Counted from the first letter of the stretch, positions 16,756-25,187 are shown. The stretch: 64,000 bases of DNA from JAXMCK01 sp046349395 (GCA_046349395.1 JAXMCK010000003.1:434001-498000); one strand, 5' to 3'. Translations and numbers: made by a program. The notes: generated by a model not told the origin, from the letters alone.

Positions 16756-17172
16756 ATGTCGGATATGATTACTGACCATTACCGTCCGACCGAGGACGAG
16801 CCGTACATGAACGCGCGGCAGACAGAGTATTTCCGGCGCAAGCTTCTGCAGTGGCGCGAGGACATCCTGAGGGGTTCCGGCGCTACGCTCCGGCAGTTGA
16901 AGGAAGAGGACACGCGGCTTCCCGACCAGGCCGACTGGGCCTCGGCGGAGATCCAGCGCTCGTTCGAGCTGCGCACCCGCGACCGCGAACGCAAGCTGCT
17001 GACCAAGATCGAGGCCGCTCTGAAGCGGATCGAGGACGGCTCCTACGGCTATTGCGAGGAGAGCCAGGAGCCGATCGGTCTGAAGCGCCTGGAGGCGCGT
17101 CCCATCGCGACGCTCAGCATCGAGGCCCAGGAGCGGCACGAGCGCCGCGAGCGCGCCTACCGCGACGAGTGA
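16756..17172 (+). CDS. dksA: RNA polymerase-binding factor DksA (single-cysteine form)
   Basis: A 138-residue protein with the DksA coiled-coil (residues ~25-75, ending in a tip with D-W-A-S) and a C-terminal globular part Y-G-Y-C-E-E-S-Q-E-P-I-G-L-K-R-L-E-A-R-P. Of the four zinc cysteines of E. coli DksA only the first is kept; the other positions are Ser, Ser and Ala. Functional single-cysteine DksA proteins are known in Alphaproteobacteria. It binds the RNA polymerase secondary channel and works with ppGpp. The ATG at 16756 follows GGAGG. The 164 bases before it hold no gene that I can see. Confidence 0.92.
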   Translation: MSDMITDHYRPTEDEPYMNARQTEYFRRKLLQWREDILRGSGATLRQLKEEDTRLPDQADWASAEIQRSFELRTRDRERKLLTKIEAALKRIEDGSYGYCEESQEPIGLKRLEARPIATLSIEAQERHERRERAYRDE

Positions 17173-17195
17173 TCGGTAACTTCGGTACCCCGACC

Positions 17196-17231
17196 CGGCA
17201 AGTCCTGCCGACCTAAAGCTCCTGTGAGCTT
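17196..17231 (+). terminator. Possible dksA terminator: two adjacent short hairpins
   Basis: CGGCA-AGTCC-TGCCG (17196-17210) and AAGCTC-CTGT-GAGCTT (17216-17231) are perfect inverted repeats between the dksA stop and the fliK sigma-54 promoter. There is no T-run after them, so factor-independent termination is doubtful. Confidence 0.3.
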
Positions 17232-17263
17232 GCAGAGTCCCTAGTTCTCCTTACGTTCCGGCT

Positions 17264-17278
17264 TGGCACGACGGTTGC
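17264..17278 (+). promoter_or_regulatory. Sigma-54 (-24/-12) promoter of fliK-flgD-flgE
   Basis: TGGCAC (17264-17269), five bases, TTGC (17275-17278), preceded by T: an exact match to the sigma-54 consensus TGGCAC-N5-TTGC. The spacing between GG and GC is correct. The predicted transcription start (~12 bases on, near 17289) lies only a few bases before the fliK ATG at 17296. The locus encodes its own sigma-54 activator, FlbD, at 25188-26513. Enhancer (ftr-type) sites were not identified. Confidence 0.8.
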
Positions 17279-17295
17279 GATCTCTGGCGACCGTC

Positions 17296-18822
17296 ATGCT
17301 CACCACCACCGCTTCCCTGCCGCAGGTCCAGCCGCCGTCGCTCTCGGCGACCGACACGACCGTCGCGTCCGGCGACCTGTTCGGTCTGCTGCTGGCACCA
17401 TGGGTGACTCCGGTCGTCGCCGGCCAACCATCGACGATGTCGGTCGCCTCTACCCCCGAAGGTGCCTCGCGGCTCGAAGTGGTATCGGGGGCGCAGACAC
17501 CGCCGGCGCCCGGTACACCCCCGGTCATCGGCGACCCGTCGCTTGTCGCCGGAAGCTCGACGCCAGGCCGGCCGACCAAGCCTGCCAGGATTGTTGCCAT
17601 CGGCACGGTCCCCGTTTCGTCTTCGCCGCGCCTGGAAGCAAGCGAGCTCCCGTCGACCGGTGAGCAGCCTGCAGTAGCCGATACCCGTGGCGGAAGGTCT
17701 GCCGCTTGCGGGAAGCCGCCAGTCCGTCCGTCGGCCAGCTCGCTGGTCCATGAGGACATCCAGCTCCCGACAGTGCTCGAGGGAGATCACTCGGCCATGT
17801 CGGCCGAACACATCGGCATCGGGCAGGCGTCGCCCGAGCGGCAGCCGCCGATACCGTCGTCACAGGCACCGCAGAGTCCATCACAGCCCACTACCACCTC
17901 GGTGGCCTTCAGCGCCCCTCCCCTTGGAGCCGACGAGGTGCCTCCACCACCTGCTGGACCCGTGACCGTCGGTGATCGCGGACAGGACGCATCGGCCGCC
18001 GACGGTCTGTCGTTTCTTGCCGGCATAACTCCCCCTTCGACATCCGGCGGATCCGCGAGTCGTACTCCTGGCAGGCGGCCCGAGCCCCTCGGTCATGCCG
18101 CTGCAACGGCCACGACGGGCGGGGACGATGTCCATCGCCCAGCGGGATTTCTGAGCGCGGCAACGCTCGTGCGAGCAGGCGAGAGGTCCGCCGCGGCGCC
18201 GTACCCCAACCTGTCGGCACGGCCCGACGGGCCTGCCACCCCTCTAGGATCCGGAGCCTCGAACGCGCTGCCGGCGACGACCGGCAGCGCCGACCTGCTG
18301 CCCGCATCGAGCCCCGCTCTTCCGCCACCGGCGGCATCGCCAGGGGAGACGGTGCGGCCGCCCGTCCAGGTCACGCCGACGCCGGGGGCGCCCACTGCAT
18401 GGCCGTCCGGCTACGACCCCTCTGCCATGATGTCGGGGGCACTTTCGCGGCTCGTGCCGGAGGTGGAGCTCGGGCGGCACTTCGTCCGCGTGCAGCTGCG
18501 ACCCGAGGAACTGGGTGGCGTCGACGTGTCGCTCCGCGCGGACTCGGACGGCACCTATCGGGCAACATTGACTGTGGATCGGCCCGAGACCCTTCAGCTC
18601 CTGCAGCGCGACACGGCGCTCTTCGGCACCCAGCTGGCGGCCGCAGGCTTCCCGCTGGCCCAGGGCGGGCTCAACCTCGCCTTGCGCCAGGAGCAGCGCG
18701 GCTCCGGCGGACGGCAGGCCGAGAATCGCTCCTCCGCCGAAATCGACGAGGTGGCGTCGCTCCCGTCGATGACGACGACGGCCCGCCTTTCCTTGCGCAA
18801 CCTGCTCGACCTCGAAGTCTGA
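17296..18822 (+). CDS. fliK: Flagellar hook-length control protein FliK
   Basis: A 508-residue protein. Residues 1-~370 are low-complexity, rich in Pro, Ser, Thr and Ala, as expected for the variable molecular-ruler part. The C-terminal ~90 residues form the conserved Flg_hook domain: V-R-V-Q-L-R-P-E-E-L-G-G-V-D-V (near residue 398), then L-T-V-D-R-P-E-T-L-Q-L-L and F-G-T-Q-L-A-A-A-G. It sets hook length and switches export specificity. flgD (scaffold) and flgE (hook) follow. The ATG at 17296 is used; a TTG at 17263 lies within the sigma-54 promoter and cannot be transcribed from it. The ATG itself is only a few bases after the predicted start site, which is unusually short. Confidence 0.85.
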   Translation: MLTTTASLPQVQPPSLSATDTTVASGDLFGLLLAPWVTPVVAGQPSTMSVASTPEGASRLEVVSGAQTPPAPGTPPVIGDPSLVAGSSTPGRPTKPARIVAIGTVPVSSSPRLEASELPSTGEQPAVADTRGGRSAACGKPPVRPSASSLVHEDIQLPTVLEGDHSAMSAEHIGIGQASPERQPPIPSSQAPQSPSQPTTTSVAFSAPPLGADEVPPPPAGPVTVGDRGQDASAADGLSFLAGITPPSTSGGSASRTPGRRPEPLGHAAATATTGGDDVHRPAGFLSAATLVRAGERSAAAPYPNLSARPDGPATPLGSGASNALPATTGSADLLPASSPALPPPAASPGETVRPPVQVTPTPGAPTAWPSGYDPSAMMSGALSRLVPEVELGRHFVRVQLRPEELGGVDVSLRADSDGTYRATLTVDRPETLQLLQRDTALFGTQLAAAGFPLAQGGLNLALRQEQRGSGGRQAENRSSAEIDEVASLPSMTTTARLSLRNLLDLEV

Positions 18823-18842
18823 CCGGAAGCTCGGAGACGATC

Positions 18843-19496
18843 ATGGACGTGAACGGGATCGCCGGCTCGACGACGGCAGCAACGGCCAAGGCCACGGGTC
18901 TGGGCGCCAACTTCAACACCTTCCTCGGCTTGCTGACCGCACAGCTGCAGAACCAGGATCCGCTCTCGCCGATGGACGCCACGAAGTTCACCTCGCAGCT
19001 CGTCGAGTTCAGCTCGGTGGAGCAGGCGATCCAGACCAACAAGAAGCTCGACGAACTGACGAAGCTCACCCAGGCGTCGAGTGCAACGGCCGCACTCGGC
19101 TATATAGGGCGCGGCGTCGAGGCGAGCTCCAGCAAGGTCCTCCTGCCGACGAGCGGCAACGCGCAGATCGGATACGCCCTGCCGCGCGCCGGGACCGTGC
19201 TGCTCACCGTCACCGACGAGCGCGGCCGGACCGTGTTCCAGAGCAAGGCGCAAGGGCAGACCGGGGCGAACAGCTTCGCCTGGAACGGGCTCGGCACCGA
19301 TGGTGCCCGGCTGCCGTCCGGCCTCTACGGCGTGGCGCTCTCCGCTGTCGGCGTCGACGGCAAGCCGCTGCAGGTCGATCGGACCATCCGCGGCGACGTT
19401 GCCGGCGTCGAGATCCGAGATGGCATCCAGTACCTCATGGTGGGCGGGCTCGGCGTCCCGGCCTCGTCCACGACACGCATCACCACCTCCGCTTGA
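18843..19496 (+). CDS. flgD: Flagellar hook-capping protein FlgD
   Basis: A 217-residue protein. The N-terminal FlgD motif F-L-G-L-L-T-A-Q-L-Q-N-Q-D-P-L-S-P-M-D (about residues 26-44) is diagnostic, followed by F-S-S-V-E-Q-A. The C-terminal half has the Ig-like/Tudor part with V-D-G-K-P-L-Q-V-D. FlgD caps the growing hook and is lost when the filament starts. It lies 20 bases after fliK and 29 bases before flgE, so the three share the sigma-54 promoter. A longer open frame reaches back to 18399 but overlaps fliK out of frame. Confidence 0.94.
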   Translation: MDVNGIAGSTTAATAKATGLGANFNTFLGLLTAQLQNQDPLSPMDATKFTSQLVEFSSVEQAIQTNKKLDELTKLTQASSATAALGYIGRGVEASSSKVLLPTSGNAQIGYALPRAGTVLLTVTDERGRTVFQSKAQGQTGANSFAWNGLGTDGARLPSGLYGVALSAVGVDGKPLQVDRTIRGDVAGVEIRDGIQYLMVGGLGVPASSTTRITTSA

Positions 19497-19525
19497 GCGA
19501 TCGGCCGCGAAGGAGGCGGCAATTC

Positions 19526-20866
19526 ATGAGCCTGTTCGGATCCCTCTACACCGGTGTCGCCGGTCTCGGCGCCCAGAGCCGCTCGATGGCGATCATCTCC
19601 GACAATGTCGCGAACGTGAACACCACGGGCTACAAGGGCTCGATCGCACAGTTCTCCACGCTGGTTCCACAGCAGTCCACGGCAAGCGAGCATGCCTCGG
19701 GCGGCGTCCGCGCGCAGAGCTTCCAGACGGTGACGACGCAAGGCGTCATCCAGACCAGCGCCTCGCCCCTGGACGCTGCCATTTCCGGCGCCGGTTTCTT
19801 CGTCGTCAACTCGGCGGCCGACGGCACCGGCGAACAGCTCTACACGCGCGACGGGGCCTTCAACCCCGACGCGCTGGGCAATCTCACCATCCCCTCCGGC
19901 GCTTATGTCCAGGGCTGGCGGCTCGACGAGAACGAGAAGCCGCTCAATCTCAACACGCTGCAGACCGTGAACGTGCGCGATCTGAGCGGTGTCGCGGCGG
20001 CGACGACGACCATCGAGGTGGGTGCCAATCTCGACGCCGACTCGCCCGTCTTCGCCGGCGCCTACACCGGCGGCGACATGGCGACCTATGCCAGCACCGG
20101 CGGGACAGCCGGGACCCAGCCCACGATCACGCGGGCCGTCCAGGTCTACGACAGTCTCGGCCGCTCGCACGACGTGACGCTGGCGTTCCTGCGGGTCGGA
20201 CCCGCCAACAGCTGGCAGGCCGAGGTCTACGCAGCCCCGGGTGACGTCGACCTGACGGCCCTTCCCGGCGGGCTCCTCGCCGCCGGTCCCGTCACCTTCA
20301 ACGGGGACGGCAGTCTGGCGGCGACGGCGATCGTGCCGACGGGAGGCGGCGGTGCCGGCGACCCCATCGCCATCACCTGGGCGGCCGCCAGCGGTGCCGG
20401 CCCGAGCACGGTCACGCTCGACCTCGGCACCGTCGGGGCCACGGACGGCCTCACCCAGTTCGCCGATCCCACCAACTTCGCCTTCGTGACGCAGAACGGG
20501 GCCGCCGTCGGCGAGCTGAACGAGGTACGTATCGACAAGGAGGGCTACGTCGTCGCGAGCTTCACGAACGGCCAGGAGCGGCGCGTCTTCCAACTGCCCG
20601 TCGCCACCTTCGCCAATCCGGCAGGACTCGATCCGCGCTCCGGCAACCTGATGGCGGAGACCCTGGGCTCGGGCTCCTTCAATCTGCACGCCGCTGGCAC
20701 AGGCGGCGCCGGTGGCATCACGCCCTCGGCTCTCGAGGGTGCCAACGTCGACCTCGCCGACGAGTTCACCAAGATGATCGTCACCCAGCGTGCCTACTCG
20801 GCCAACGCGAAGATCATCACGACCGCCGACGAGATGCTGGACGAGTTGATCAGGATCAGTCGCTGA
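19526..20866 (+). CDS. flgE: Flagellar hook protein FlgE
   Basis: A 446-residue axial protein. The N-terminal flagellar rod/hook motif S-D-N-V-A-N-V-N-T-T-G-Y-K-G (near residue 26) and the C-terminal F-T-K-M-I-V-T-Q-R-A-Y-S-A-N-A-K-I-I-T-T are both conserved coiled-coil ends. The middle is the FlgE D1/D2 domain (Y-D-S-L-G-R-S-H-D-V). It polymerises into the universal joint. AAGGAGG lies eight bases before the ATG at 19526, which also places the hydrophobic L-F-G-S-L-Y-T-G-V-A-G-L at the very start, as in all family members. Confidence 0.94.
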   Translation: MSLFGSLYTGVAGLGAQSRSMAIISDNVANVNTTGYKGSIAQFSTLVPQQSTASEHASGGVRAQSFQTVTTQGVIQTSASPLDAAISGAGFFVVNSAADGTGEQLYTRDGAFNPDALGNLTIPSGAYVQGWRLDENEKPLNLNTLQTVNVRDLSGVAAATTTIEVGANLDADSPVFAGAYTGGDMATYASTGGTAGTQPTITRAVQVYDSLGRSHDVTLAFLRVGPANSWQAEVYAAPGDVDLTALPGGLLAAGPVTFNGDGSLAATAIVPTGGGGAGDPIAITWAAASGAGPSTVTLDLGTVGATDGLTQFADPTNFAFVTQNGAAVGELNEVRIDKEGYVVASFTNGQERRVFQLPVATFANPAGLDPRSGNLMAETLGSGSFNLHAAGTGGAGGITPSALEGANVDLADEFTKMIVTQRAYSANAKIITTADEMLDELIRISR

Positions 20867-20883
20867 TCTTGGGTAGATTATAG

Positions 20884-20915
20884 TTAATCGAGGTTAGTGC
20901 TAATGCTAATTTACC
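20884..20915. promoter_or_regulatory. AT-rich sciP upstream region with CtrA-box-like sites
   Basis: The 20867-20950 stretch is strikingly AT-rich for this genome. It holds CTAA-N7-TTAC (20900-20914), one base off each half of the CtrA consensus, and a second near-match TTAA-N6-TTAG (20884-20897) with one base less spacing. It lies ~100 bases before the sciP ATG. CtrA control of sciP is known in Caulobacter; here it is inferred from the motif. Confidence 0.4.
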
Positions 20916-21011
20916 ACGAATATTATGAGGAGTGTAGTCTTTATTTAACGCGAGCGAGCGACCCTGTGCCGGTGGACGACACGGGTGTCCACGGGACGAG
21001 CGAGCGGTGCG

Positions 21012-21284
21012 ATGTCGGCACAAGCAACTCCTGACTCGGCCGGTCCGGCGGGCGCCGGGGCCATCGACGAGATCGACGACGATCTGCCCCCGCCGAGCAC
21101 GCGGCGCTGGGTCGCCCGTCGCAAGGCACAGGTCGTGGCGGCCGTGCGCGGCGGCAGGCTAAGCTTCGACGATGCCTGCCGGCGCTACAACATCTCGGCC
21201 GAGGAATTCGCCTCCTGGGAGCACGCGATCGACCGCCACGGGCCGAGCGCCCTGCGGGTCACGCGGCTGCAGGACTTCCGTTGA
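21012..21284 (+). CDS. sciP: CtrA inhibitor SciP (DUF1153)
   Basis: A 90-residue protein. The core L-P-P-P-S-T-R-R-W-V-A-R-R-K-A-Q-V-V-A-A, then G-G-R-L-S-F-D-D-A-C-R-R-Y and F-A-S-W-E-H-A-I-D-R-H-G, is the DUF1153/SciP family: a small helix-turn-helix protein that binds CtrA and blocks its activation of target promoters in Caulobacter. The ATG at 21012 gives the usual size (~90). An in-frame GTG at 20985 adds nine residues without conservation. It lies directly before the fliF operon and after flgE, as expected for a cell-cycle regulator of flagellar genes. Confidence 0.93.
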   Translation: MSAQATPDSAGPAGAGAIDEIDDDLPPPSTRRWVARRKAQVVAAVRGGRLSFDDACRRYNISAEEFASWEHAIDRHGPSALRVTRLQDFR

Positions 21285-21307
21285 TGCCACGTGGCGCTAG
21301 GCGGCCG

Positions 21308-21322
21308 TTAACCATGCGTTGA
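21308..21322 (+). promoter_or_regulatory. Putative CtrA box before fliF
   Basis: TTAA (21308-21311), seven bases, TTGA (21319-21322), one mismatch from TTAA-N7-TTAA. It sits ~60 bases before the fliF ATG, where CtrA activates the early (class II) flagellar operon in Caulobacter. A GCCACGTGGC palindrome lies just upstream at 21286-21295. Confidence 0.5.
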
Positions 21323-21381
21323 GCATCCCCCGCTAACGTCCGGTCCCGGGCAACGCGCTGCGGTGAGGATCGCGGACGGGC

Positions 21382-23100
21382 ATGGACCAGGCGGCGACGA
21401 ACATGGAGGCGGCGGGAGGCGGCCTGCCGGCTGTTCCGGCACAGGGCGGCGTCATGGCCCTCCTGCGCAGCCTAGGGCCTGGGCGGATCGTGGCACTCGG
21501 CGTCGTCGCGGTGCTGCTGCTGGGCTTCTTCGCCTTCGTCATCACCCGGGCCACCCAGTCACCCTACGCCCTGCTTTTCGCCGGCCTGGAGCCGGCCGAC
21601 GCCCAGCAACTCACCGAGCGCCTCGACGCCATGGGCGTCCCCTACCGCCTCAGTGATCGCGGCGACGCCGTCATGGTGCCGGAGAACGACGTCCTGCACC
21701 TGCGCATGACGCTCGCCGAGCAGGGCCTGCCCGGCGGCGACACCGTCGGCTACGAGCTGTTCGATCGCGGCAGCCCCTTCGGCACCACGGACTTCGTCGC
21801 CAACGTCAATCTGCTCCGCGCGGTCGAGGGCGAACTCGCCCGGACCATCGGCACGCTGCGGCCCGTCAGGTCGGCACGCGTCCACATCGTCCAGCCGAAG
21901 CGCGACCTGTTCAGCCGGGAGGCGGCGAAGCCCACGGCCTCGATCGTGCTTTCGCTGAACGGCGGCGGTCTCGATCGCAAGCAGATCGAGGCGATCCAGC
22001 ATCTGGTCGCGGCGGCCGTGCCGGGCCTCACACCCGACAATGTCACCATCGTCGACGACCGCGGTGCCCTGCTCGCCGGCGGGGAGGGCGACGGGCCCGA
22101 CGGCCTTCTGGGCGACAAGGCCCTGGACTACCGGGCGTCCTACGAGAACCGGCTCAAGACCAAGCTCGTGCAGCTGCTGGAGCGCACCCTCGGTCACGAC
22201 CGCGCGGCGGCCGAGGTGACGGCGGACTTCGACTTCGACGAGTTGGCGACGACCTCGGAGACCTTCGACCCGAACGGCCAGGTCGTCCGAAGCACGCAGA
22301 CGAGCGAGGAGCAGAACGACTCGACCGAGACGAAGGCGCAGCAGCCCGTCACGGTGACCAACAATCTGCCCACCGAGCGGCAGCAGGGCGGCGGTTCCGC
22401 GCCCGGCACCAGCGAGAAGACGGCAAAGCAGGACGAGACGATCAACTACGAGATCTCCCGCACGGTGCGGAACCAGACGCGCCGCGGGGCGGTGCTGCGC
22501 CGCCTCTACGTCGCCGTGCAGGTCGACGGCACCTTTGCGCAGGGCCAGGACGGCAGCAGCAGCTTCGTGCCGCGCTCGCCCGACGAGATCGCGCAGATCA
22601 AGGCCCTGGTCCGCAGCGCCGCCGGCATCGACGAGCAGCGTGGCGACGTGCTGGAGGTGGTGAGCCGCCCCTTCGCCGCGGCCGAGCCGACGCCCGAGGC
22701 CGCCGACCCGGGCCCGGGCATCGATTGGTGGCGTCTCGGCGAACTCGGCGGTCTCGGCCTCCTCACCCTGGCCGTGCTTCTCTTCGGCGTGCGCCCGCTG
22801 GTCGCCGCCCTTCGTCCGCCCGCGCCGGATACCCCGCCCGCACGGCTCGGCGCCGACGGCCGGGCGCTCCTGGCGCAGGGGGCGGGGGACGCGACGATCG
22901 AGGTCGATCGGGGCGGCAACCCGGTCGTCCGCGAAGGTGCGGCGAGCGAGCGTGCCGGCAGCGGGGCGGCCGCGACCGTCGACCTGCTGCAGGTCGAAGG
23001 CAAGGTGCGCGCCTCGCTCGTCGCCGATCTCGCCGGGATCATCGAGGAGCGGCCCGAGGAGGCGGTCCGGGTCGTGCGCGGCTGGCTGCACGGTGGCTGA
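21382..23100 (+). CDS. fliF: Flagellar MS-ring protein FliF
   Basis: A 572-residue membrane protein with two transmembrane helices: residues ~36-55 (I-V-A-L-G-V-V-A-V-L-L-L-G-F-F) and ~455-472 (L-L-T-L-A-V-L-L-F-G-V-R-P-L-V). Between them is the YscJ/FliF ring-building domain, with P-Y-A-L-L-F-A-G-L-E-P-A-D-A-Q. The last ~60 residues (V-E-G-K-V-R-A-S-L-V-A-D-L-A, V-V-R-G-W-L) bind FliG. FliF nucleates the basal body in the inner membrane. It heads an operon running to flhA with tiny gaps or overlaps. Confidence 0.95.
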   Translation: MDQAATNMEAAGGGLPAVPAQGGVMALLRSLGPGRIVALGVVAVLLLGFFAFVITRATQSPYALLFAGLEPADAQQLTERLDAMGVPYRLSDRGDAVMVPENDVLHLRMTLAEQGLPGGDTVGYELFDRGSPFGTTDFVANVNLLRAVEGELARTIGTLRPVRSARVHIVQPKRDLFSREAAKPTASIVLSLNGGGLDRKQIEAIQHLVAAAVPGLTPDNVTIVDDRGALLAGGEGDGPDGLLGDKALDYRASYENRLKTKLVQLLERTLGHDRAAAEVTADFDFDELATTSETFDPNGQVVRSTQTSEEQNDSTETKAQQPVTVTNNLPTERQQGGGSAPGTSEKTAKQDETINYEISRTVRNQTRRGAVLRRLYVAVQVDGTFAQGQDGSSSFVPRSPDEIAQIKALVRSAAGIDEQRGDVLEVVSRPFAAAEPTPEAADPGPGIDWWRLGELGGLGLLTLAVLLFGVRPLVAALRPPAPDTPPARLGADGRALLAQGAGDATIEVDRGGNPVVREGAASERAGSGAAATVDLLQVEGKVRASLVADLAGIIEERPEEAVRVVRGWLHGG

Positions 23101-23103
23101 GCC

Positions 23104-24111
23104 ATGAGCGCTTCGACCACCCAGCCCAGCGGCATCGACAAGGCGGCAATCCTGATGCTGGCGCTCAGCGAGGAGCACGCCGCCCGCCTGTTCGGCCTGC
23201 TCGAACTCGACGAGGTGATGGAGATCTCGCAGACGATGGCCGTGATGGGCCGGATCGACGCCGCCGTCGTCGAGACGATCCTCGGCGAGTTCGGCGAGAA
23301 GCTGGCCCGACCCGTGGGTGTCGTCGGCGGCTTCGACGCCACCGAGCGCCTGCTCTCGCGCTTCCTCGACCGCGGCCGCGTCGAATCGATCATGGAGGAG
23401 ATCCGCGGTCCCGCGGGAAGGACCGTCTGGGACAAGCTCGGCAACGTCAACGAGACCGTCCTCGCCTCGTATCTGAAGAACGAATACCCGCAGACCGCTG
23501 CCGTCGTCCTCTCGCGGATCGAGCCGGCACACGCCGCCCGCGTGCTCACGAGCCTCCCCGACGATTTCGCCCTCGAGGTCGTCATGCGGATGCTGCGCAT
23601 GGACGTGGTGCAGAAGAACGTCCTGGCCGACGTCGAAAAGACGCTGCGCGCCGAGTTCATGACCAATCTCGCCCGCAGCAACCGGCGGGACAATCACGAG
23701 GTGATGGCGGAAGTGTTCAATTATCTGGACCGGGCCAGCGAGACCCGATTCATGGCGGCCCTCGAGGACCGCAACAAGGAAGCGGCCGACGCGATCAAGG
23801 CGCTGATGTTCACCTTCGAGGACCTGGGCAAGCTCGACGGGGCCGCGATCCAGACCCTCCTGCGCAGTGCCGGCAACGAGCGCGTCACCGCCGCCCTCAA
23901 GGGAGCCAGCGAGGAGCTGCGCGCCGTCTTCTTCCGCAACATGTCCGAGCGTGCCGCCAAGATCCTGAAGGACGAGCTGCAGTCGCTGGGCCCGATGCGC
24001 CTGCGCGATGTCGAGGAGGCGCAGCAGTTCCTGGTCAATCTGGCGAAGGAGCTGGCGGCGTCGGGCGAGATCTTCATGGCCGACGGCAAGAGCGACGAGC
24101 TCGTCTACTGA
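23104..24111 (+). CDS. fliG: Flagellar motor switch protein FliG
   Basis: A 335-residue protein. The N-domain (G-I-D-K-A-A-I-L-M-L-A-L) binds FliF. The middle domain has K-N-E-Y-P-Q-T-A-A-V-V-L-S-R-I, the counterpart of the E-H-P-Q FliM-binding motif with His replaced by Tyr. The C-domain torque helix is seen as S-E-R-A-A-K-I-L-K-D-E-L-Q-S-L-G-P-M-R-L. It lies three bases after fliF and shares one base with the fliH start (TGATG). It is the rotor part that contacts the stator and switches with CheY via FliM/FliN; fliM is not in the window. Confidence 0.95.
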   Translation: MSASTTQPSGIDKAAILMLALSEEHAARLFGLLELDEVMEISQTMAVMGRIDAAVVETILGEFGEKLARPVGVVGGFDATERLLSRFLDRGRVESIMEEIRGPAGRTVWDKLGNVNETVLASYLKNEYPQTAAVVLSRIEPAHAARVLTSLPDDFALEVVMRMLRMDVVQKNVLADVEKTLRAEFMTNLARSNRRDNHEVMAEVFNYLDRASETRFMAALEDRNKEAADAIKALMFTFEDLGKLDGAAIQTLLRSAGNERVTAALKGASEELRAVFFRNMSERAAKILKDELQSLGPMRLRDVEEAQQFLVNLAKELAASGEIFMADGKSDELVY

Positions 24112-24824
24112 TGACCTGGCTGGCCCCCCTCGACTCCATCGACTCGCCGGCCACGGCCGAGACCTGGACTTCGCGGACGAGCCGGCCGTGCGCGATCGCA
24201 CGGCCGGCATTGTGGCCGGTCCTTGACGAGGAAGCCGAGGAAGGTCCACCGCCCTCTCACGCGCTGTCGTTCACGGAGAACGAGCTCACCGTCGCCTGCG
24301 CCGCCGCCGCACGCCGGGCCGTCGCCGAGGCGGACGCCGGCTGGCGGCAGACGATCGAGAGCCGGCGCGCCGACAGCCTCAAGGCCATGTCGCGCGCCCT
24401 CGATGCGGCGCTCGAACGATCGGCCGCGGACCGGCAGGAGCTCCAGGCGACCGCTCTGGACCTCGCCTGGACGCTGGCCCGCAAGATCGCCGGTGCCGCC
24501 CTGGCACGAGCCGGGGAAGCCGAGGTCGCCGCCCTGCTCGCGAGCCTGCTGCCGGACCTCGAGGGAGTCCGATACCTGCGCGTGTCTCTCGCCCCGTCGC
24601 TGGTCGAGGCCGCCCGTCCCGAGCTGGCCCGTATCACGGCGAGCCTCGGCGACGGCTTCGTCCTCGACGTGGTGGGCGATCCGGCCCTGCCACCCGGCGA
24701 TGCGAGGGTGGTGTGGAGCGACGGCTGGGCGGAGCGCTGCCGTGCCGCCATCGAGGACGAGCTGGCCGACCGCCTGCAGGCTTGGTCGGCATCGACACAC
24801 GAACCGGAGGAGAGCGCTCGATGA
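24111..24824 (+). CDS. fliH: Flagellar export ATPase regulator FliH (FlbE-like)
   Basis: A 237-residue soluble protein with an Ala/Glu-rich helical centre (C-A-A-A-A-R-R-A-V-A-E-A-D-A-G-W, ~60-75) and a C-terminal FliH/YscL-like region (A-L-D-L-A-W-T-L-A-R-K-I-A-G-A-A-L near residue 115). Position between fliG and fliN matches the Caulobacter gene flbE/fliH. FliH links the FliI ATPase to the C-ring and holds it inactive until needed; fliI is not in the window. The start codon ATG at 24111 overlaps the fliG stop by one base, and the stop overlaps fliN. Confidence 0.82.
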   Translation: MTWLAPLDSIDSPATAETWTSRTSRPCAIARPALWPVLDEEAEEGPPPSHALSFTENELTVACAAAARRAVAEADAGWRQTIESRRADSLKAMSRALDAALERSAADRQELQATALDLAWTLARKIAGAALARAGEAEVAALLASLLPDLEGVRYLRVSLAPSLVEAARPELARITASLGDGFVLDVVGDPALPPGDARVVWSDGWAERCRAAIEDELADRLQAWSASTHEPEESAR

Positions 24825-25153
24825 GCGGAACCGACATCCAGACCGGCGATCGCGGGCAGTTCGCCGGGGTCGTGACCGATCCTGGCAGTGGCGACGCGGG
24901 GCAGCCCTCGCTGGAGCGGCTGAGTGCCGTTTACGACGTGCCGGTGCAGCTGGCGGCGGTCCTGGGCAAGGCCAGCATGCCGGTGAGCCAGCTCCTGCGC
25001 CTCGGCCGCGGTGCGGTGGTCGAGCTGGACCGGCGGGTCGGCGAGCCGATCGACATCTACGTCAACAACCGCCTCGTCGCGCGCGGCGAGGTGCTGATCG
25101 TCGACGACCATCTCGGCATCACGATGACCGAGATCATCAAGCACGAGGGCTGA
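24821..25153 (+). CDS. fliN: Flagellar motor switch protein FliN
   Basis: A 110-residue protein. The C-terminal ~75 residues are the SpoA/FliN domain: Y-D-V-P-V-Q-L-A-A-V-L-G, L-R-L-G-R-G-A-V-V-E-L-D, I-Y-V-N-N-R-L-V-A-R-G-E-V, G-I-T-M-T-E-I-I. The N-terminal 35 residues are loose and Gly/Asp-rich. FliN forms the lower C-ring and docks FliH. The ATG at 24821 overlaps the fliH stop (ATGA) after GGAGGAGAGCG. Confidence 0.94.
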   Translation: MSGTDIQTGDRGQFAGVVTDPGSGDAGQPSLERLSAVYDVPVQLAAVLGKASMPVSQLLRLGRGAVVELDRRVGEPIDIYVNNRLVARGEVLIVDDHLGITMTEIIKHEG

Positions 25154-25187
25154 GCCGGCGCGTGCCGGCGGCAGGTGGAGACCGAGA

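Noticed and set aside
21559..24249. 896-codon minus-strand frame opposite fliF-fliG
   Set aside because: Mirror of GC-rich codon bias; the plus strand carries clear flagellar motifs throughout.
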